Shown one piece after another: positions 49,601 through 61,011 of a stretch of DNA of 64,000 nucleotides. The first letter of the stretch is position 1, and each line of letters begins with the position of its first letter. The notes under the pieces were generated by a model, which worked only from the letters and a program-made list of their open reading frames with translations, was not told where the DNA came from and did no database searches. A program made the position numbers and the translations under genes. The stretch is from Brachypodius melanocephalos (lineage: Eukaryota; Chordata; Aves; Passeriformes; Pycnonotidae), in contig VZSR01001854.1 in NCBI GenBank assembly GCA_013398615.1, positions 8,569,053 through 8,633,052 on the forward strand, in the 5' to 3' direction.

Positions 49601-52600
49601 CAGGAGCAAATGAGGCAGATGCCAGGAGCGAGCCTCTTATTGAGTCTGAAATTTATCTCAAAACTCTTCTTCATTCTGGCCTGAGGTCGTGTCATCTTCT
49701 CACACTTAAAATGGGCAAAGAGCTTTACAAGGCTTTGGTGACCCTGATCTGCTAGAAGATTGTGCCTACATGGAGCTCTTGCAGAATTGTGAGCCTCCGT
49801 TGCTAAAGATTTTAGCAAGGAATTGCATTTTTTCGAGAGCATCCACAGTTACATATTATGGAAAGTTGTGCCATGCACTAACTTAGTCTGACCTGTGCTA
49901 AGCTGAATACGTTCTGGTGCTCAGCTTCCTCTTGTGTTCTAATGTTATCTTAAACACAAAAATATGTACTTAGGTAATGTTGAAATTGAAACACACCATT
50001 TTAAGGTTTGTTTATAAAACATAGTTATTTCATCCTTTTGCCTTTATTTATCTCTAGCTAATGAACGTGGATTAGAAAGGATATGTCCTTACTGCTTCCA
50101 GTTCCTGGTTCCTGACAGCTACCGGGTACGCCTCAAACCAAAGATGAAAGTGACTCCACAGATAGAGAAAGTTCTTAAACGAGAGGCAAAGAATCATAAA
50201 CTTAACATGAAACAGACAAAGCTTTTGAGAAAGTACAGAGAGTCCAGAAGCATTCTGGTAAGTACATTTATTTGGACCTGACAAACACATGATATTTCCC
50301 CAAATTTCATGTCCCTATTTCAGTGGCATAAAAAAGAAGATACAGCAACCTTTCTCTTAGAAGAGGAGCCCACACATTTCTTTTTCACGAGCATAAGGCT
50401 CTTCCTTTCTTTCTGAAATAACTTCTATGCATAAATGACATTTTTAAAATCTACCTTCCACAACAGATGGATCATGAACACAATGACAAGACCAGTAAGC
50501 TTTTCTCTGAAAAAAAACCCCTTGTGACCCCATGTTAGAGAAGCTACATAAACATCTCATTTACTGTCTTTGTTTCAGTTCATCAGTTGTTGAGCAATGT
50601 GTTTTGACACAAGCTTTAATTCACATATTTCATAGCCTCTCATGGTTACATCAAATTATTATTACCATCTGTCTCTACAGATTTGCATTTGTATCAGTAT
50701 AATTTTTTACATTTGTCTGAATAATACTGGTAATAGGAAGCCTTTCAAAACTGAACCACAGAGGGAATTTCAACAAGTTGATGTTTTTCCTGAGGCCTCA
50801 GTTATTTTTCCTAAAAGTACCCAGGAATGTGATATTTAATTACTATTGGAAGAATAATAGTATACATTTATTCTAGTGTTGCCAAGGTATGTAGTGTTTT
50901 TATAACAAATTATATGAATGGTTGCTACAATAAATGAGGCAGCACTCTATTGTGTCCAGGAGCTGCTGGCACACTTATCATTTTCTTGAATAAGGGTCTT
51001 GTGGTTTCAGGAGTAAATTTTGAGAAACAAAAAATTATTAGAGTCAATAAAAAATTTTAAACTGAAAATATCACCAAGGTTCTTGTCTGTCAGAGCAAAG
51101 TAAGATGTTTCATAAAGGCACTCTCCCCAAATTGTGGATCACAGTTGAGCTTCAGAAAGGACATCTGAAAAGGTTCTTCCCCCAGAGGGTGGCTGGGCAC
51201 TGGAACAGGCTCCCCAGGGAAGGGGTCACAGCACCAAGGCTAACAAGAATTCTAGAAGCCTTGGGACAACACTCTCAGGCACATGATGTGATTCTTGGCA
51301 TGTCCTGTGCTGGGCCAGGAGCTGGTATTTGATGATGCTTGTGGGTCCTTTCCACCTCAAGATATTCTGTGATTCTGCAAGCTGAAATCTCTGCTTCCTT
51401 GTTCTGGGATCACAAATGTTGAGGGTACATTAAGATCATCTCTTTAAGCAACTGATGAACAGAGCAGTGTCCTGTGAAATGATGATGGGCTCTTATTGTG
51501 TAGCTGGAGAGTGTTAGTAGGGACACACTGTGCATTCATATGAGTAGTTTAAAATTCAGTTTGAATAGGTCCAGTTTAAACTCTGGGTAATATGTTGATC
51601 TTGGTATGTAATTGCAGTTTGCTGTTCTTGTGTTCCATTCAGTTTGCATTTGTCCTGTGGATTATGATTTAAGTGTTTCTTGTCTTAAGTCTTTAAAATG
51701 CTGTCAGCAACTGGCAGCTTTCAAAATTAGCAATGTAGATCCCTGTAATCTAATACCTGAGACTTGTGCAAATGAAAATTCCAGTGTGGTTGGAAATTAA
51801 AGCAAGCAACAATGTGACAGGTTGAACCTCTGCAAAATTTCATAGCAAGCAGAACTTGATTTTAGATTGCCTCTGCCATAAAAAGGCATATAACACAGGA
51901 ACTCTTTCAGGGCTCTAAAATTTTTTGGAGTTAACTGCTGATCTATTTCAAGGAACGGAAATTAGCTGTGAATTGCTATGATTAATCCAGTAATTCCTGC
52001 ATTGTAAAGTGGTCACCTCCATTTATATTCCACGCAGTTCTAAGGCACCATGAGATGCAAAGTTTGTTTCCCACCTGAATTTCATTTAGAAGAACTAAAA
52101 ACACATCAGTACCTGAGCACTAAAATAGCTAATGTTTTTTTCCCTTTTGTTTTAGTTTGTTAGGCTGACAAAATACAATGTCTAGAGGAAGTCAAAACAC
52201 TTAACTAAAAATGTTCCATTTCAGCATCTCTGAATGTATTTTTTACTAAACAATCTGAATTGAGTTAAATTTACACACTTTGAAATGAAGAATGATTTGG
52301 TGTAGATGTTTTCAAAGCAGCTTAGACATATTCGTGACAGCCTTTTGAGTAGGTTATTTTTAACCAGAAGCATCACGTAACTGCTTTTCTGTCAGTCTAA
52401 TTGGTGCCTCAGAAAGTTGTCTGGCTGTATTACTTTCACATCTCTTAGTATGAGTAGTTGCCATGGCAGTAAGGGATATCAGGAATGCCTGACAGCCTCT
52501 GTGACTGGGTGACATGATCAGTTCTGATGCATCTCTCAGCCTGGTGTGCTGCTGAAGTTCCCTGCAGCCTAGAGGTACACAGAGAAAAGAGAAAGTGCCC

Positions 52601-53995
52601 TTTGTTTAGAGCAAATTGTAGTACTTATTGTAGTAAGTACTTTTGCCCTAATACAAAGCCTTGTCTTTGTTCACTGAGACTTGCTGTTTTTAGTAAAATG
52701 GATGACTGGGTTTGAGAGTTTGATAGTTTAAATATTTTATCCCAAGAGTCCCTGAAAAGTGTGCAATATAACTTCATTGGGGCTAGAATAAGTGATTGAC
52801 TTTAAATGACACAGAGTGTCAAGTTTTTTAGCCAAATAACTAATGTATAGGAGTACTTTAGTATACCTTGTACACTCAATATATGATTTACCCAGTTCAG
52901 GTGCTGTTTCATCTGTCTTGATAGGGTTATCTGTATTTCACTGTACAATATTAAATTCAGCAGTACAGGTCTCTTGAAATTAGTTTGTAGGGAATTGGAG
53001 TAATTTTTAGATAAACCCAAAGGATGTATTTTGCTTTAGAAGCCCAAATTATAATACTAATTATAAAGTGTATGTTACTTTTTAGTATCTTATGTTTTAC
53101 TTAAGCAAATATTTAATTTGTGTCATGGTATTTGGAGAGCAGTTTGGATAATTCTTCTAATGGCTTTATAATATAAAGGTGGAAAGACTGAAAGGCAGCT
53201 TGATATTTCCTTTCTTCTCTCCATAGCTGGTTACTTGCAAATCTTGCAACAAAACAACAAGACATTATGGTAAAAGCAGGGATTTTCTGGCAACCAAAAC
53301 ACAAAATTGTGGTACTCCAGGTATCAAATCTAGCCTGAAGACACCAGATGTAAAAATTCAGTCTGCAAAGAAAATGACACCTGTAAGCTGCAATAGGTTG
53401 GGATCTAAAGGGAACACTCCCTCATCACTTTCCAGGTACCTATTTCTTTCCTATTTAAAGCAGCCCTTTGCCAAGTAGAGTGTTTTACATTTTGTTGATT
53501 TTAGATCAGTCATTTAATAAAGTTTAAATTGATAACTTAGTGTATTTTTCAGTTGGTATGGTTGAGGAGATCAATTTTAACTTTCCAACCTTTAAAATCA
53601 AAGATTCTCATGAAAAGCCACTGTGTGCAAAGAATGCCCAGTTACATTTGTGTCATTACTGCAAAATGTCTCTCCTAAAATTTGCATGACAAAGTAACAC
53701 TTTTGACCACTTGCTTGCACATAAAAATGCACTATTTGTCTTGGGTATTTTTCATTCAAATTATATATGTGTGCTTTCACAGTTACTTTATGTTTATTCT
53801 GATTTCTCCTCTTTAAGACATTTGAATCTTTTGCTTTTCAGGACACGTGAATCTGGACAGGCAACAACCAACACTGCTTCCAAGACTCCCAGAAACTCCA
53901 AATTTCACTTTTCTAAGCTAAAACGGATGCTTGACCTAGAAGAAAAAGAGAAAAGCCAGAAGGCAGATTTCAAAACCTTCTTGACTTTACTTTAG
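49171..53995 (+). CDS. RMP24: RMP24 / C18orf21 orthologue, RNase MRP-associated protein (five coding exons)
   Basis: Exons: 49171-49244, 49329-49351, 50058-50257, 53227-53435, 53842-53995. Together they give 660 nt and 219 residues, against about 220 in human C18orf21. The start sits in a strong Kozak context (GCGCCATGG). The N-terminal helix (residues 1-25, with the conserved SCPGQAR) leads into a zinc-ribbon-like arrangement of Cys42-x2-Cys45 (CPYCFQ) and Cys103-x2-Cys106 (CKSC). Between them is a basic region with RVRLKPK. The tail after about residue 115 is low-complexity, rich in Ser/Thr/Lys with SLKTP and SKTP motifs, and ends in a charged segment and ADFKTFLTLL. From recent literature as I recall it, the human protein is an RNase MRP-specific subunit related to Rpp21/Snm1, acting in pre-rRNA processing in the nucleolus; this sequence does not prove that. 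All introns are GT-AG except intron 2, where only a GC-AG donor keeps the frame. Intron 3 carries a CR1. Confidence 0.93.
49329..49351 (+). other. RMP24: RMP24 coding exon 2: 23 nt, with a GC-AG donor
   Basis: The acceptor CCCGCGCAG ends at 49328. The exon encodes the end of Leu25, then WMLRNSR and the first base of Ala33. Exon 3 must be entered with one carried base (G + CT = Ala), because the conserved CPYCFQ frame is fixed and any other phase gives a stop. The only donor in that phase is GAG|GCGAGT at 49351/49352. The nearby GTGAGG (from 49355) would end the exon in the wrong phase, and reading on gives TGA at 49354. Intron 1 is only 84 bp. Confidence 0.78.
51127..51380 (+). mobile_element. 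CR1 LINE 3' fragment in RMP24 intron 3
   Basis: Sense orientation. Diagnostic blocks in order: CCCAGAGGGTGGCTGGGCAC, TGGAACAGGCTCCCCAGGGA, GTCACAGCACCAAGGCTAAC, CTCAGGCACATGATGTGATT, CTTGTGGGTCCTTTCCACCT and the 3' tail ATTCTGTGATTCTG. It is 5'-truncated with the 3' end intact. It lies on the same strand as the host gene, mid-intron, well away from the splice sites. Confidence 0.96.
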
Positions 53996-54014
53996 TTATA
54001 TATTATTTCAAAGT

Positions 54015-54035
54015 AATAAAGATTACAGCAATAAA
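54015..54035 (+). terminator. RMP24: Proximal polyadenylation signals of RMP24
   Basis: Two AATAAA hexamers (54015-54020 and 54030-54035) begin 20 and 35 bp after the stop codon, giving a very short 3' UTR if used. Another AATAAA at 54920-54925 could serve a longer isoform of about 0.95 kb. Which is used cannot be told from sequence. Confidence 0.65.
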
Positions 54036-54059
54036 TATTGCTCCAGTTTTAGTAAATCA

Positions 54060-56339
54060 ACAAAATGATTTCTTTAAAACTCAAGTTAACATCCTGTACC
54101 TGTGGAAGCATGGACCATATTTTTTAGAAGGAAGCTCTGTTTCTAAGGGGAGTGATTGTCTGCCAGAGGGAGATGAGAAGATAGCCAGTTTAATATGCTT
54201 GGGAATCTTGAACATGTTTTGCAGTTTCTGATGCCCCAAGAATTAAAAGCCAAGATTTATCTTTTGAGGAAGCTGATGATGATCACACCAGGGCCATTTG
54301 ATTGTCAAGATTAAAGATTTTCAATTTATGTTTGGCACAGAGATAAGAGAGGACAGTATAAAGTCATTTTTCAGGACTGAGGTTATAGCCTGTCCTGCAT
54401 ACAGTCTGCAGTGACAGTTCTGTACATTTCTCCCCTGAAAAATACAGCAAATTAATTAAAAGCATCTACTTCCTTGGATTTAAAGAAAGTATTTTCCATT
54501 TCTTTTGCTAGTTTAATGAATAGTTTAAGTGACTTCAGACTCAGTGAACACTGCTTAAGAAATAGGACCAGCAAACAACTTGGTGGACTGGGAAGCAGTC
54601 CAGGGCAGGGGAGAATAGTTTGTTGTAAACTGTACTTAACAGTCTCATGTTGGATTGGCATGTAACCTTTTTGTATCTCCTGTACACTTGCACAGTAAAC
54701 TGAAGGGTTCACTGCTCTTTGTCTCTTACATATGTGTAGGATAAAATGAACTGCCATTCTTTAATCAAAATACAAACCTTGGAGTGTTGCCTTTTCCAGT
54801 GTAGAACTTGGCATTAATTCACCTGTTGCTGTACTTACAGTCCACTCTCTGCAAAAAAACTTCATTTTGTTGATGGAAAATGTGCATTGCACAAAAGTGT
54901 TTGAAAATACAAATTTCACAATAAATTTTCTTATTAAAAGTACACACATTAGGTACTGCTGTGCTTTCCATGAGGCCAGTGTGAAACAAGCATAAGCATC
55001 TGCTGTGTTTTAAGGTGCCCCAATATTGTATTTGTACGATCAAAGCACATTTCCCCATTGTCCCTGCTTACAGTGCTTCTTAGACAGCACCCTGCGGTCC
55101 CAAGAGTGCATTCCTTTTGGATAAAACTAGAGATAAGAGATAAAAGACATGGATGGGGGAACACAGCCAGTGTGCAGAGAAAGCTAATGGACGATCTATC
55201 CACAGGATCACAGGAGAGCTTGTCTAAACTACACATTTCCAAATATGTTTTGTGAGTGGTACACACTGAGCTACAGGCATTCTGCACACCAAGTGTGTTA
55301 CCTTTGCAGCACACTCTTTGTTAACAGAGATAGAGCCTTGTCATGCTCCAAACAACATCTTTTTTTCTTTGGAATTACCAGAGTTATCAGGTATGTCTGG
55401 ATGCGTTGTTAAAAGGGATTGTTATTGTGAGATAACTAGACTTGATTCTGGAACAAAGGGAAAAAAGTCGTCCAGTATGTGCCTTTTCTTGTTTTACAAG
55501 TGTGCTTCAAAATGCTGGGCAGAAATATTCTCCAGTGCTTTTATATTATTCTTAAGCCTTTAACAGAGTTTTTTTTTCTGTTAACTGGACTTCCACAGAA
55601 TTGGTGTATTGAAAGACAGACACACATATGTATAAACATATCTCTATACATACCATGGTATACATACCACATACACACCCACACATCAGAGGCTTATATG
55701 CAGACATACATCACACACATATATGCATGTCGTGCACTCTTCAGGACACATTACCTTCCGGTACTTGATGAAACACTGAAGGCTCTTGGCTATGAGAGAC
55801 TTGCTGAGCTCCCCTCCAAACCACTGCCAGGCCACATTACTGGCTTATGCTTGAAGAGCTGGAAGAACAACTTGAGAGGGGAAATGCCTTCACAGATTTC
55901 AGAGAGGACAGAACTTCAGCCAGACTTTGTAAAGCAAGAGCAAGAAGGTCCCCATTAAGCATACAGCTCTGAAAAGAGGCATTTGATTATAGAGTTATTT
56001 CCCAGCTCACACAAATTCTACTGGGCAATGGTATGTGTATCACTGGCTGCACTTTTGTCATACCACATTGAAAATGTTACAAAAGTGTGTCTGAAAATAA
56101 CCAGCTCAACTAAATTTACAGTTCTAGAGATAGGACCTCAGACCCTTTAATGCACTGCTTCCTCACCAAAACCTGTCACACAAAATATAGGGAGTAATAA
56201 ACCTCTAAATTAGTATCAAGCATTTCCTCAGCATCATCACTGAGATGAGATCTTGGCTGACTCCTGAGTAAAGAGAGCAGTTTATATTAAAGCCATTTCC
56301 CACCATGAGACTGAGAAAGCAAACAATGAACAATAATTT
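54060..56339. other. Spacer between the convergent genes RMP24 and RPRD1A
   Basis: It may carry an extended RMP24 3' UTR up to about 54.95 kb. Beyond that there is unique DNA with a CA/TA-rich patch around 55.62-55.73 kb. The 159-codon plus-strand frame at 55479-55958 spans that low-complexity patch and has no recognisable domain, so it is not called. No mobile element is evident. Confidence 0.5.
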
Positions 56340-56360
56340 TCAAGGATGTTTTTACAACGT

Positions 56361-56366
56361 TTTATT
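56361..56366 (-). terminator. RPRD1A: Candidate distal polyadenylation signal of RPRD1A
   Basis: AATAAA on the minus strand, with the expected cleavage point about 15-25 bp further left. Chosen because the sequence to the left of it loses UTR-like character only weakly, so the choice is tentative. Confidence 0.4.
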
Positions 56367-58068
56367 AAATATGAAAGAGTGTACATACAGGTGTTATTCT
56401 GAGGACATAAATTACACAAGGATTACAGGTTCTGTCAGAAAAGCACAATAATGAAACATCTTTACATTTCAAACTTTTCTTGTTAGCTTTTAACAAAGAA
56501 GTCTATTTCTGTTGCAAACAAATAATGAGTGCTATTGAACTTTTGCAAATTCCCACAAAAACATCATGCTTAGTAGGATACTTTAACTATTGTAAATATG
56601 AAATCAGAATTTGATTCATAAATAACACGATGGAAGAGATTTACTACTTAAGATAAGTGACACACTGAAATAGGAGCTGAGACAAAATTGGTCATTCATT
56701 AGAAAAAAATTCCACTTCAGACACTATGCTTGAGTCTGCTTTCTTTACTTGCAGGAATAATCACTGTGATTAAATGTAATGAGCAGAACTGGCCTAAATA
56801 TTTGTAAATGTAACCATCAATTTTTAGATGTGCTGATTTTCACTGATTTTCCCACTGAAAAAACCCCACACCCACAGATCTATTTCCTTATGTTTCAAAA
56901 GGCTCTTCTGCAGAGAGCCAACCAAACCTATGTATGGTTTCCACGTCCTCCATGGTCATCTGCACTGCCGGCTACTGCATCCTACGTATGTGTTTAGGGT
57001 CATCATCGAAGCACCAGACTGAGCTACCACTGACTTGTGAGAGCAGAACTAGTCTGTGCAAGTCCTAAAACAATGGTTTTTTATACTTCAGGTAAACAGG
57101 AATGTAATTTCATCATAATGAAAAGCTCTCAATTTGACACTCGGAAGACTACTCGGATAAAATACATAATAAGCATGTGGTTTAGGTTGTTTTGCTAGGG
57201 ATTAACAGAGGTGCTTTAATATATTAATACAAATATTAACAGAGTGAATCAGACAAGCTAATATTACTGCAGGCTGTAGTCTAATTTCCAAAAGAAGTCA
57301 TGAAACATAATTTCTAAGAATGGTAAGTTCTGTAACTAAGGACTTCACATTTATTTTTAAAACCACACAAGTGGGGTAGTATTCCTGATATCTTTCAAAA
57401 CATTCTGCAAAAAACACAGCTTGAGCCTGCACACGCTAGAATATACAAGCAGTCCCAGTGACCTCCAAGGTAAGCATTCTCATATGGCAAAGTGCTGCAG
57501 GAATCTCTTTGCTTTTTCTCAGAGAATGCTTAATAAAAGTGCAATATAGTGAAGCAAATAATCTAATTATTATGCCTTTATTATTAGATGAAAAATATTC
57601 AGATATTTTATAATTGTGCCTTTTGTAGGGCAGGCATTCTGGTTTGCCTAGAGCCAGACCACATTAAAAAAGGTAGGCAGGGTATGCCCACACATTTTCC
57701 TTCCCAGGATGGCAACACCCCAAAGCAGTTCTGTGGTACATTCCCACCTACAGATAAAACAATGTGCTGCCCAGTCTCACAGTTATTTCTGTTTTGACGG
57801 AAGCTGACATGTGGTTTGCTTTTCCTTTCCACCCAGGCATGTTCCCCTTCTTGTCTCCTTGGCACCCTACCCTTCCCCACCCAGCCTCTTTTCTTCCTGA
57901 GATGTCCGAAGTACGTACATTAAGCTTTGGAACCTGAGAATTTGGAGGTATTTTTTGACACTACAGGGCTGCATCTGTACTGTACCATGCTATCTCCTGC
58001 TATACTATTACAGTTACAATATAAATCTCCTAACTACTTGATACCTGATGCCTTTCCCATATAAATTA

Positions 58069-58101
58069 AAAAAAAAAAAACAAAAAAACAAAAAAAAACC
58101 A
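58069..58101. repeat. A-rich tract inside the putative RPRD1A 3' UTR
   Basis: A runs interrupted by single C and ending in CCACCC. On the transcribed minus strand it is a U-rich stretch. Confidence 0.75.
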
Positions 58102-60861
58102 CCCAGCGTACCATTCAGCCATTAATATATGACACTTGCTCTAAGCGTGACCTTTGCCTTTCACAAGTCCTCTTTTCCAAACAAATATTGAGGGATCATT
58201 TCCAAAACCCCAGCTATGGAAAACTCCTTGAAGTAAACAATTTCACAGTAAAACAAAGAAAAATATAACCAGAAAATAACACTCTCTCAAAATTAAAACT
58301 TATATACATCAAGAAGAAGTTGAGGTTTTTTCCTCATTCTTTTATCAGTTCTATATTACCTGTAGATAAGCAATGTTATCATTAGGAGTTATGAATAGGA
58401 AAAACAAATCCAGTGAAATAAGTGTCATGCCTTTTTTAAAACCTTTGAGAGATGAAGAAAATTCAGCAGTCAACTTTAGTATTACAACTAATTTCAATTC
58501 AGGCAGCAAAAGACTGTTTAAGCTTAATTCCCTGTGATTCTGAGTATCCATAATAGATCTTTCAGCGCAGTCTAACAAGCCTTGTCAATGCACTTATAAT
58601 CACCTCTGGGCACAAATTAAGTTTTCTATGGGTGGAATTCAACCATGAACTCACTATTTATGCTTCTTGTCTTACGATTTGTTTTAGAATTCTTAATAGA
58701 TTAAGCTGGTTTAATATTTACCACAAATTTGGTGCTATTCTTTAGCAAAACTGAGCTTTTACTGCAACTGCAATGCACATACATGTGTGTAAGAATTCGT
58801 GTGATGAGTTTAACATATTAGAACAGAAATATTTGAAATATTAATATTGTATCAGAATATTTTCTTATCAAGAATCTACATTGAAAATACATCAATAAGT
58901 GTTATTTAATTTTGCATATTACACTTAAACTAAAGAAACTGAATCCTCTGGATTCAATATAGTGAGCTTTTATTTTTCCTATGGAAGTGAAAATTGCCAC
59001 TCAAAATTTTGAAATTATTGGACATCTAGTTGAGCTCTGATAACTATTTTGAGCACTCCTATTTGTCAGTCAGAATTTTTTAGGAAACCAGTATTCTACA
59101 TTGCATGCTATGGACTGCTGTGTCAACAGCTTGTATTTCTTTTCAGGTTTTTTCCCTACTTAAAACTGAGATCTAATTCATGGCAACTTCCACAAGAAAA
59201 GGTAACTGGACTGAGACGCTTATGTACACGTGTATCTAGTTTAAAGAGAATGATTATCCTCCATTCACATCCTACAAGTATTCTAGTGATTGGCCCTGTA
59301 GAAGCCAGTAACAAGCAGCAGATAACTACCTTGAACAATTTCAGTCCAGGAGTATTTTGAATTGTTGTGGGTTTTGAAAAGAAAGAACAGCTTTCTATAA
59401 AAAAATTGCTTTCATGTGAGGTGTATTAAACTTGTAAACTGTGGACTTAACTGGTACAAAACAACACCTGACAAGGGCAAAGCCATGAACAAATTGCAAT
59501 TGTTAAATACTCCTATGATATATCCAACTCTAAACACTTGCAGCCCAGGTTTTTAAAGTCATTGAAATGCCAAAGGTACAGATAGGCATTCTTAAAGTCA
59601 CTCAATGATCACATGGTTCATTCCAATGGATTGAAAAGCCGGAGCTTTCTGGCAATGTGCTAAATGCCCTTCCATATCTTTAAGTTTTTAAGTGAACTTA
59701 AAAGCTGATGCATAGTATGGAAACGGGGATTCTTCACAAATTCAGATGTTCCTAGACAAAATACCGCATCAATGCCACGCAACAGAGTTTTTTAACAGGG
59801 CAATAGTTTTCTGCTGTTTGACTTATTACCCAGGCCTGAACAGTCTCCTCCTGTTGTGTGAGAAAAAAGTAATCAAGACTTAGAAATATTTGCTGGAGCA
59901 GGTGGAGGTGGGGAGGTGGTAGACCATGCTGGTCTCCAGGGTTTCTCAGTGGAAGAGGACGTACAGTACAGCTGTACCAACTTCTTGTTGTATGTATGGA
60001 TGGTACATTGTCAAATTTTAATAATGGGCACTTAGCAATTGAGACAGTTTAGAGAATGACCTTTCAATTTAATTAAAACTGTAAAATGGCTTCACATTTC
60101 TGGGATTAACCTTTTTAGATGGAAACAGATGTTCCAGAAAGGGCTTAGATTACAAATGCATGGTCCCTCAATTTAGAAACTAAGCAGCTGTAAAAAAGCT
60201 ACAATTTCAAAACATAATTAAACTGGTCAATTTTATAGTTTCTACATGCTGACTTCTAAATGATACAAAAATATTGAAGCATTTTGAGTCATTTGAAGAT
60301 CTGCTCAGTGTAATGTGATTAATATTTTTCAACAGAAAATTGGTTGTTAGCATTTACTTCAAAAAAACCCGTATTATTTTGGGAATGGGTAATTTAAATG
60401 TAATGGACAGTAAGATCACTTTTAACTTTGCATTAAATTGCATCGGCCTTCTTGAAAACCTAAGTCTGTGATTTCCATATTTCACTCCCTCACTAGCAAC
60501 GGAAATGTCTCAAGTTAGAATTATGTTTTGATTATATGTTGATCTACATTAAATACAGGGTACATAAGAAAAATCTTAGCATGTTTTTTAACAGGGCACC
60601 CAACTAAAATCTTTACAAAAGATAATTATTCATTCTTCCATGTAACAGACACAGATCCCACTTTTATAAATGTACCCTTATGTTCACTTGCCAATAAAAT
60701 AGTAAACAAATCAAATTTTTAAACCATTTTTTATAAATTATTAAAGTATTTTTACTGACACTCTGCAACAATATACAAAAATAATACTACAAGAGTACCG
60801 CTCGGTCTGGCCTACCCCTCATTTCACAGAAAAGCAGAGGTTGTGGGGGGATGGTTGGTAA

Positions 60862-61011
60862 TCAATCATCGCTGTAGATGTCTCCTGCAAACGGTAGGTG
60901 TACGTGGCTGCCCGTGACGTTGGGAAGTCGAGAGAGATCAGGCAGGTTCTGGATGCGTGACCTGAGTTCTTTCCGTACTTGGGACACTCTGGCTAACTTG
61001 CGCTTGTACTC
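60862..61011 (-). CDS. RPRD1A: RPRD1A last coding exon (C-terminal 49 residues and stop)
   Basis: RPRD1A (p15RS) binds the phosphorylated C-terminal domain of RNA polymerase II through an N-terminal CID and dimerises through a C-terminal coiled coil. It helps recruit the RPAP2 Ser5 phosphatase. Only the last exon is in the window. After the acceptor GCATTACAG (minus strand, ending at 61012) the frame opens with EYKRKLARVSQVRKELR, the end of the coiled coil. It then gives LPDLSRLPNVTGSH and ends LPFAGDIYSDD with TGA at 60864-60862. This is a near-exact match to the human C terminus, which ends in IYSED. The exon starts in phase 0. The rest of the about 312-residue protein lies beyond the right edge. 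The gene is convergent with RMP24, as in human. Confidence 0.96.
   Translation of the reverse strand, partial: EYKRKLARVSQVRKELRSRIQNLPDLSRLPNVTGSHVHLPFAGDIYSDD

Larger units (their letters stand above)
56340..60861 (-). other. RPRD1A: Probable 3' UTR of RPRD1A
   Basis: About 4.5 kb following the RPRD1A stop codon on the minus strand. It contains no repeats of the CR1 type and no splice-flanked coding sequence, and it is AT-rich with an A-rich tract at 58069-58101, all consistent with a long UTR. Candidate AATAAA signals on the minus strand lie at plus-strand 58969-58974, 57350-57355 and 56361-56366. The last, in the context AACGTTTTATTAAA, is the best distal candidate. The extent is inferred and shorter isoforms are possible. 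Confidence 0.45.

Noticed and set aside
49411..49755. Plus-strand open frames in RMP24 intron 2
   Set aside because: They lie between exons 2 and 3 in the GC-rich intron start and do not join in frame to the conserved exon 3.
55479..55958. 159-codon plus-strand frame
   Set aside because: Runs through a CA/TA low-complexity patch in the spacer between two genes, with no domain.
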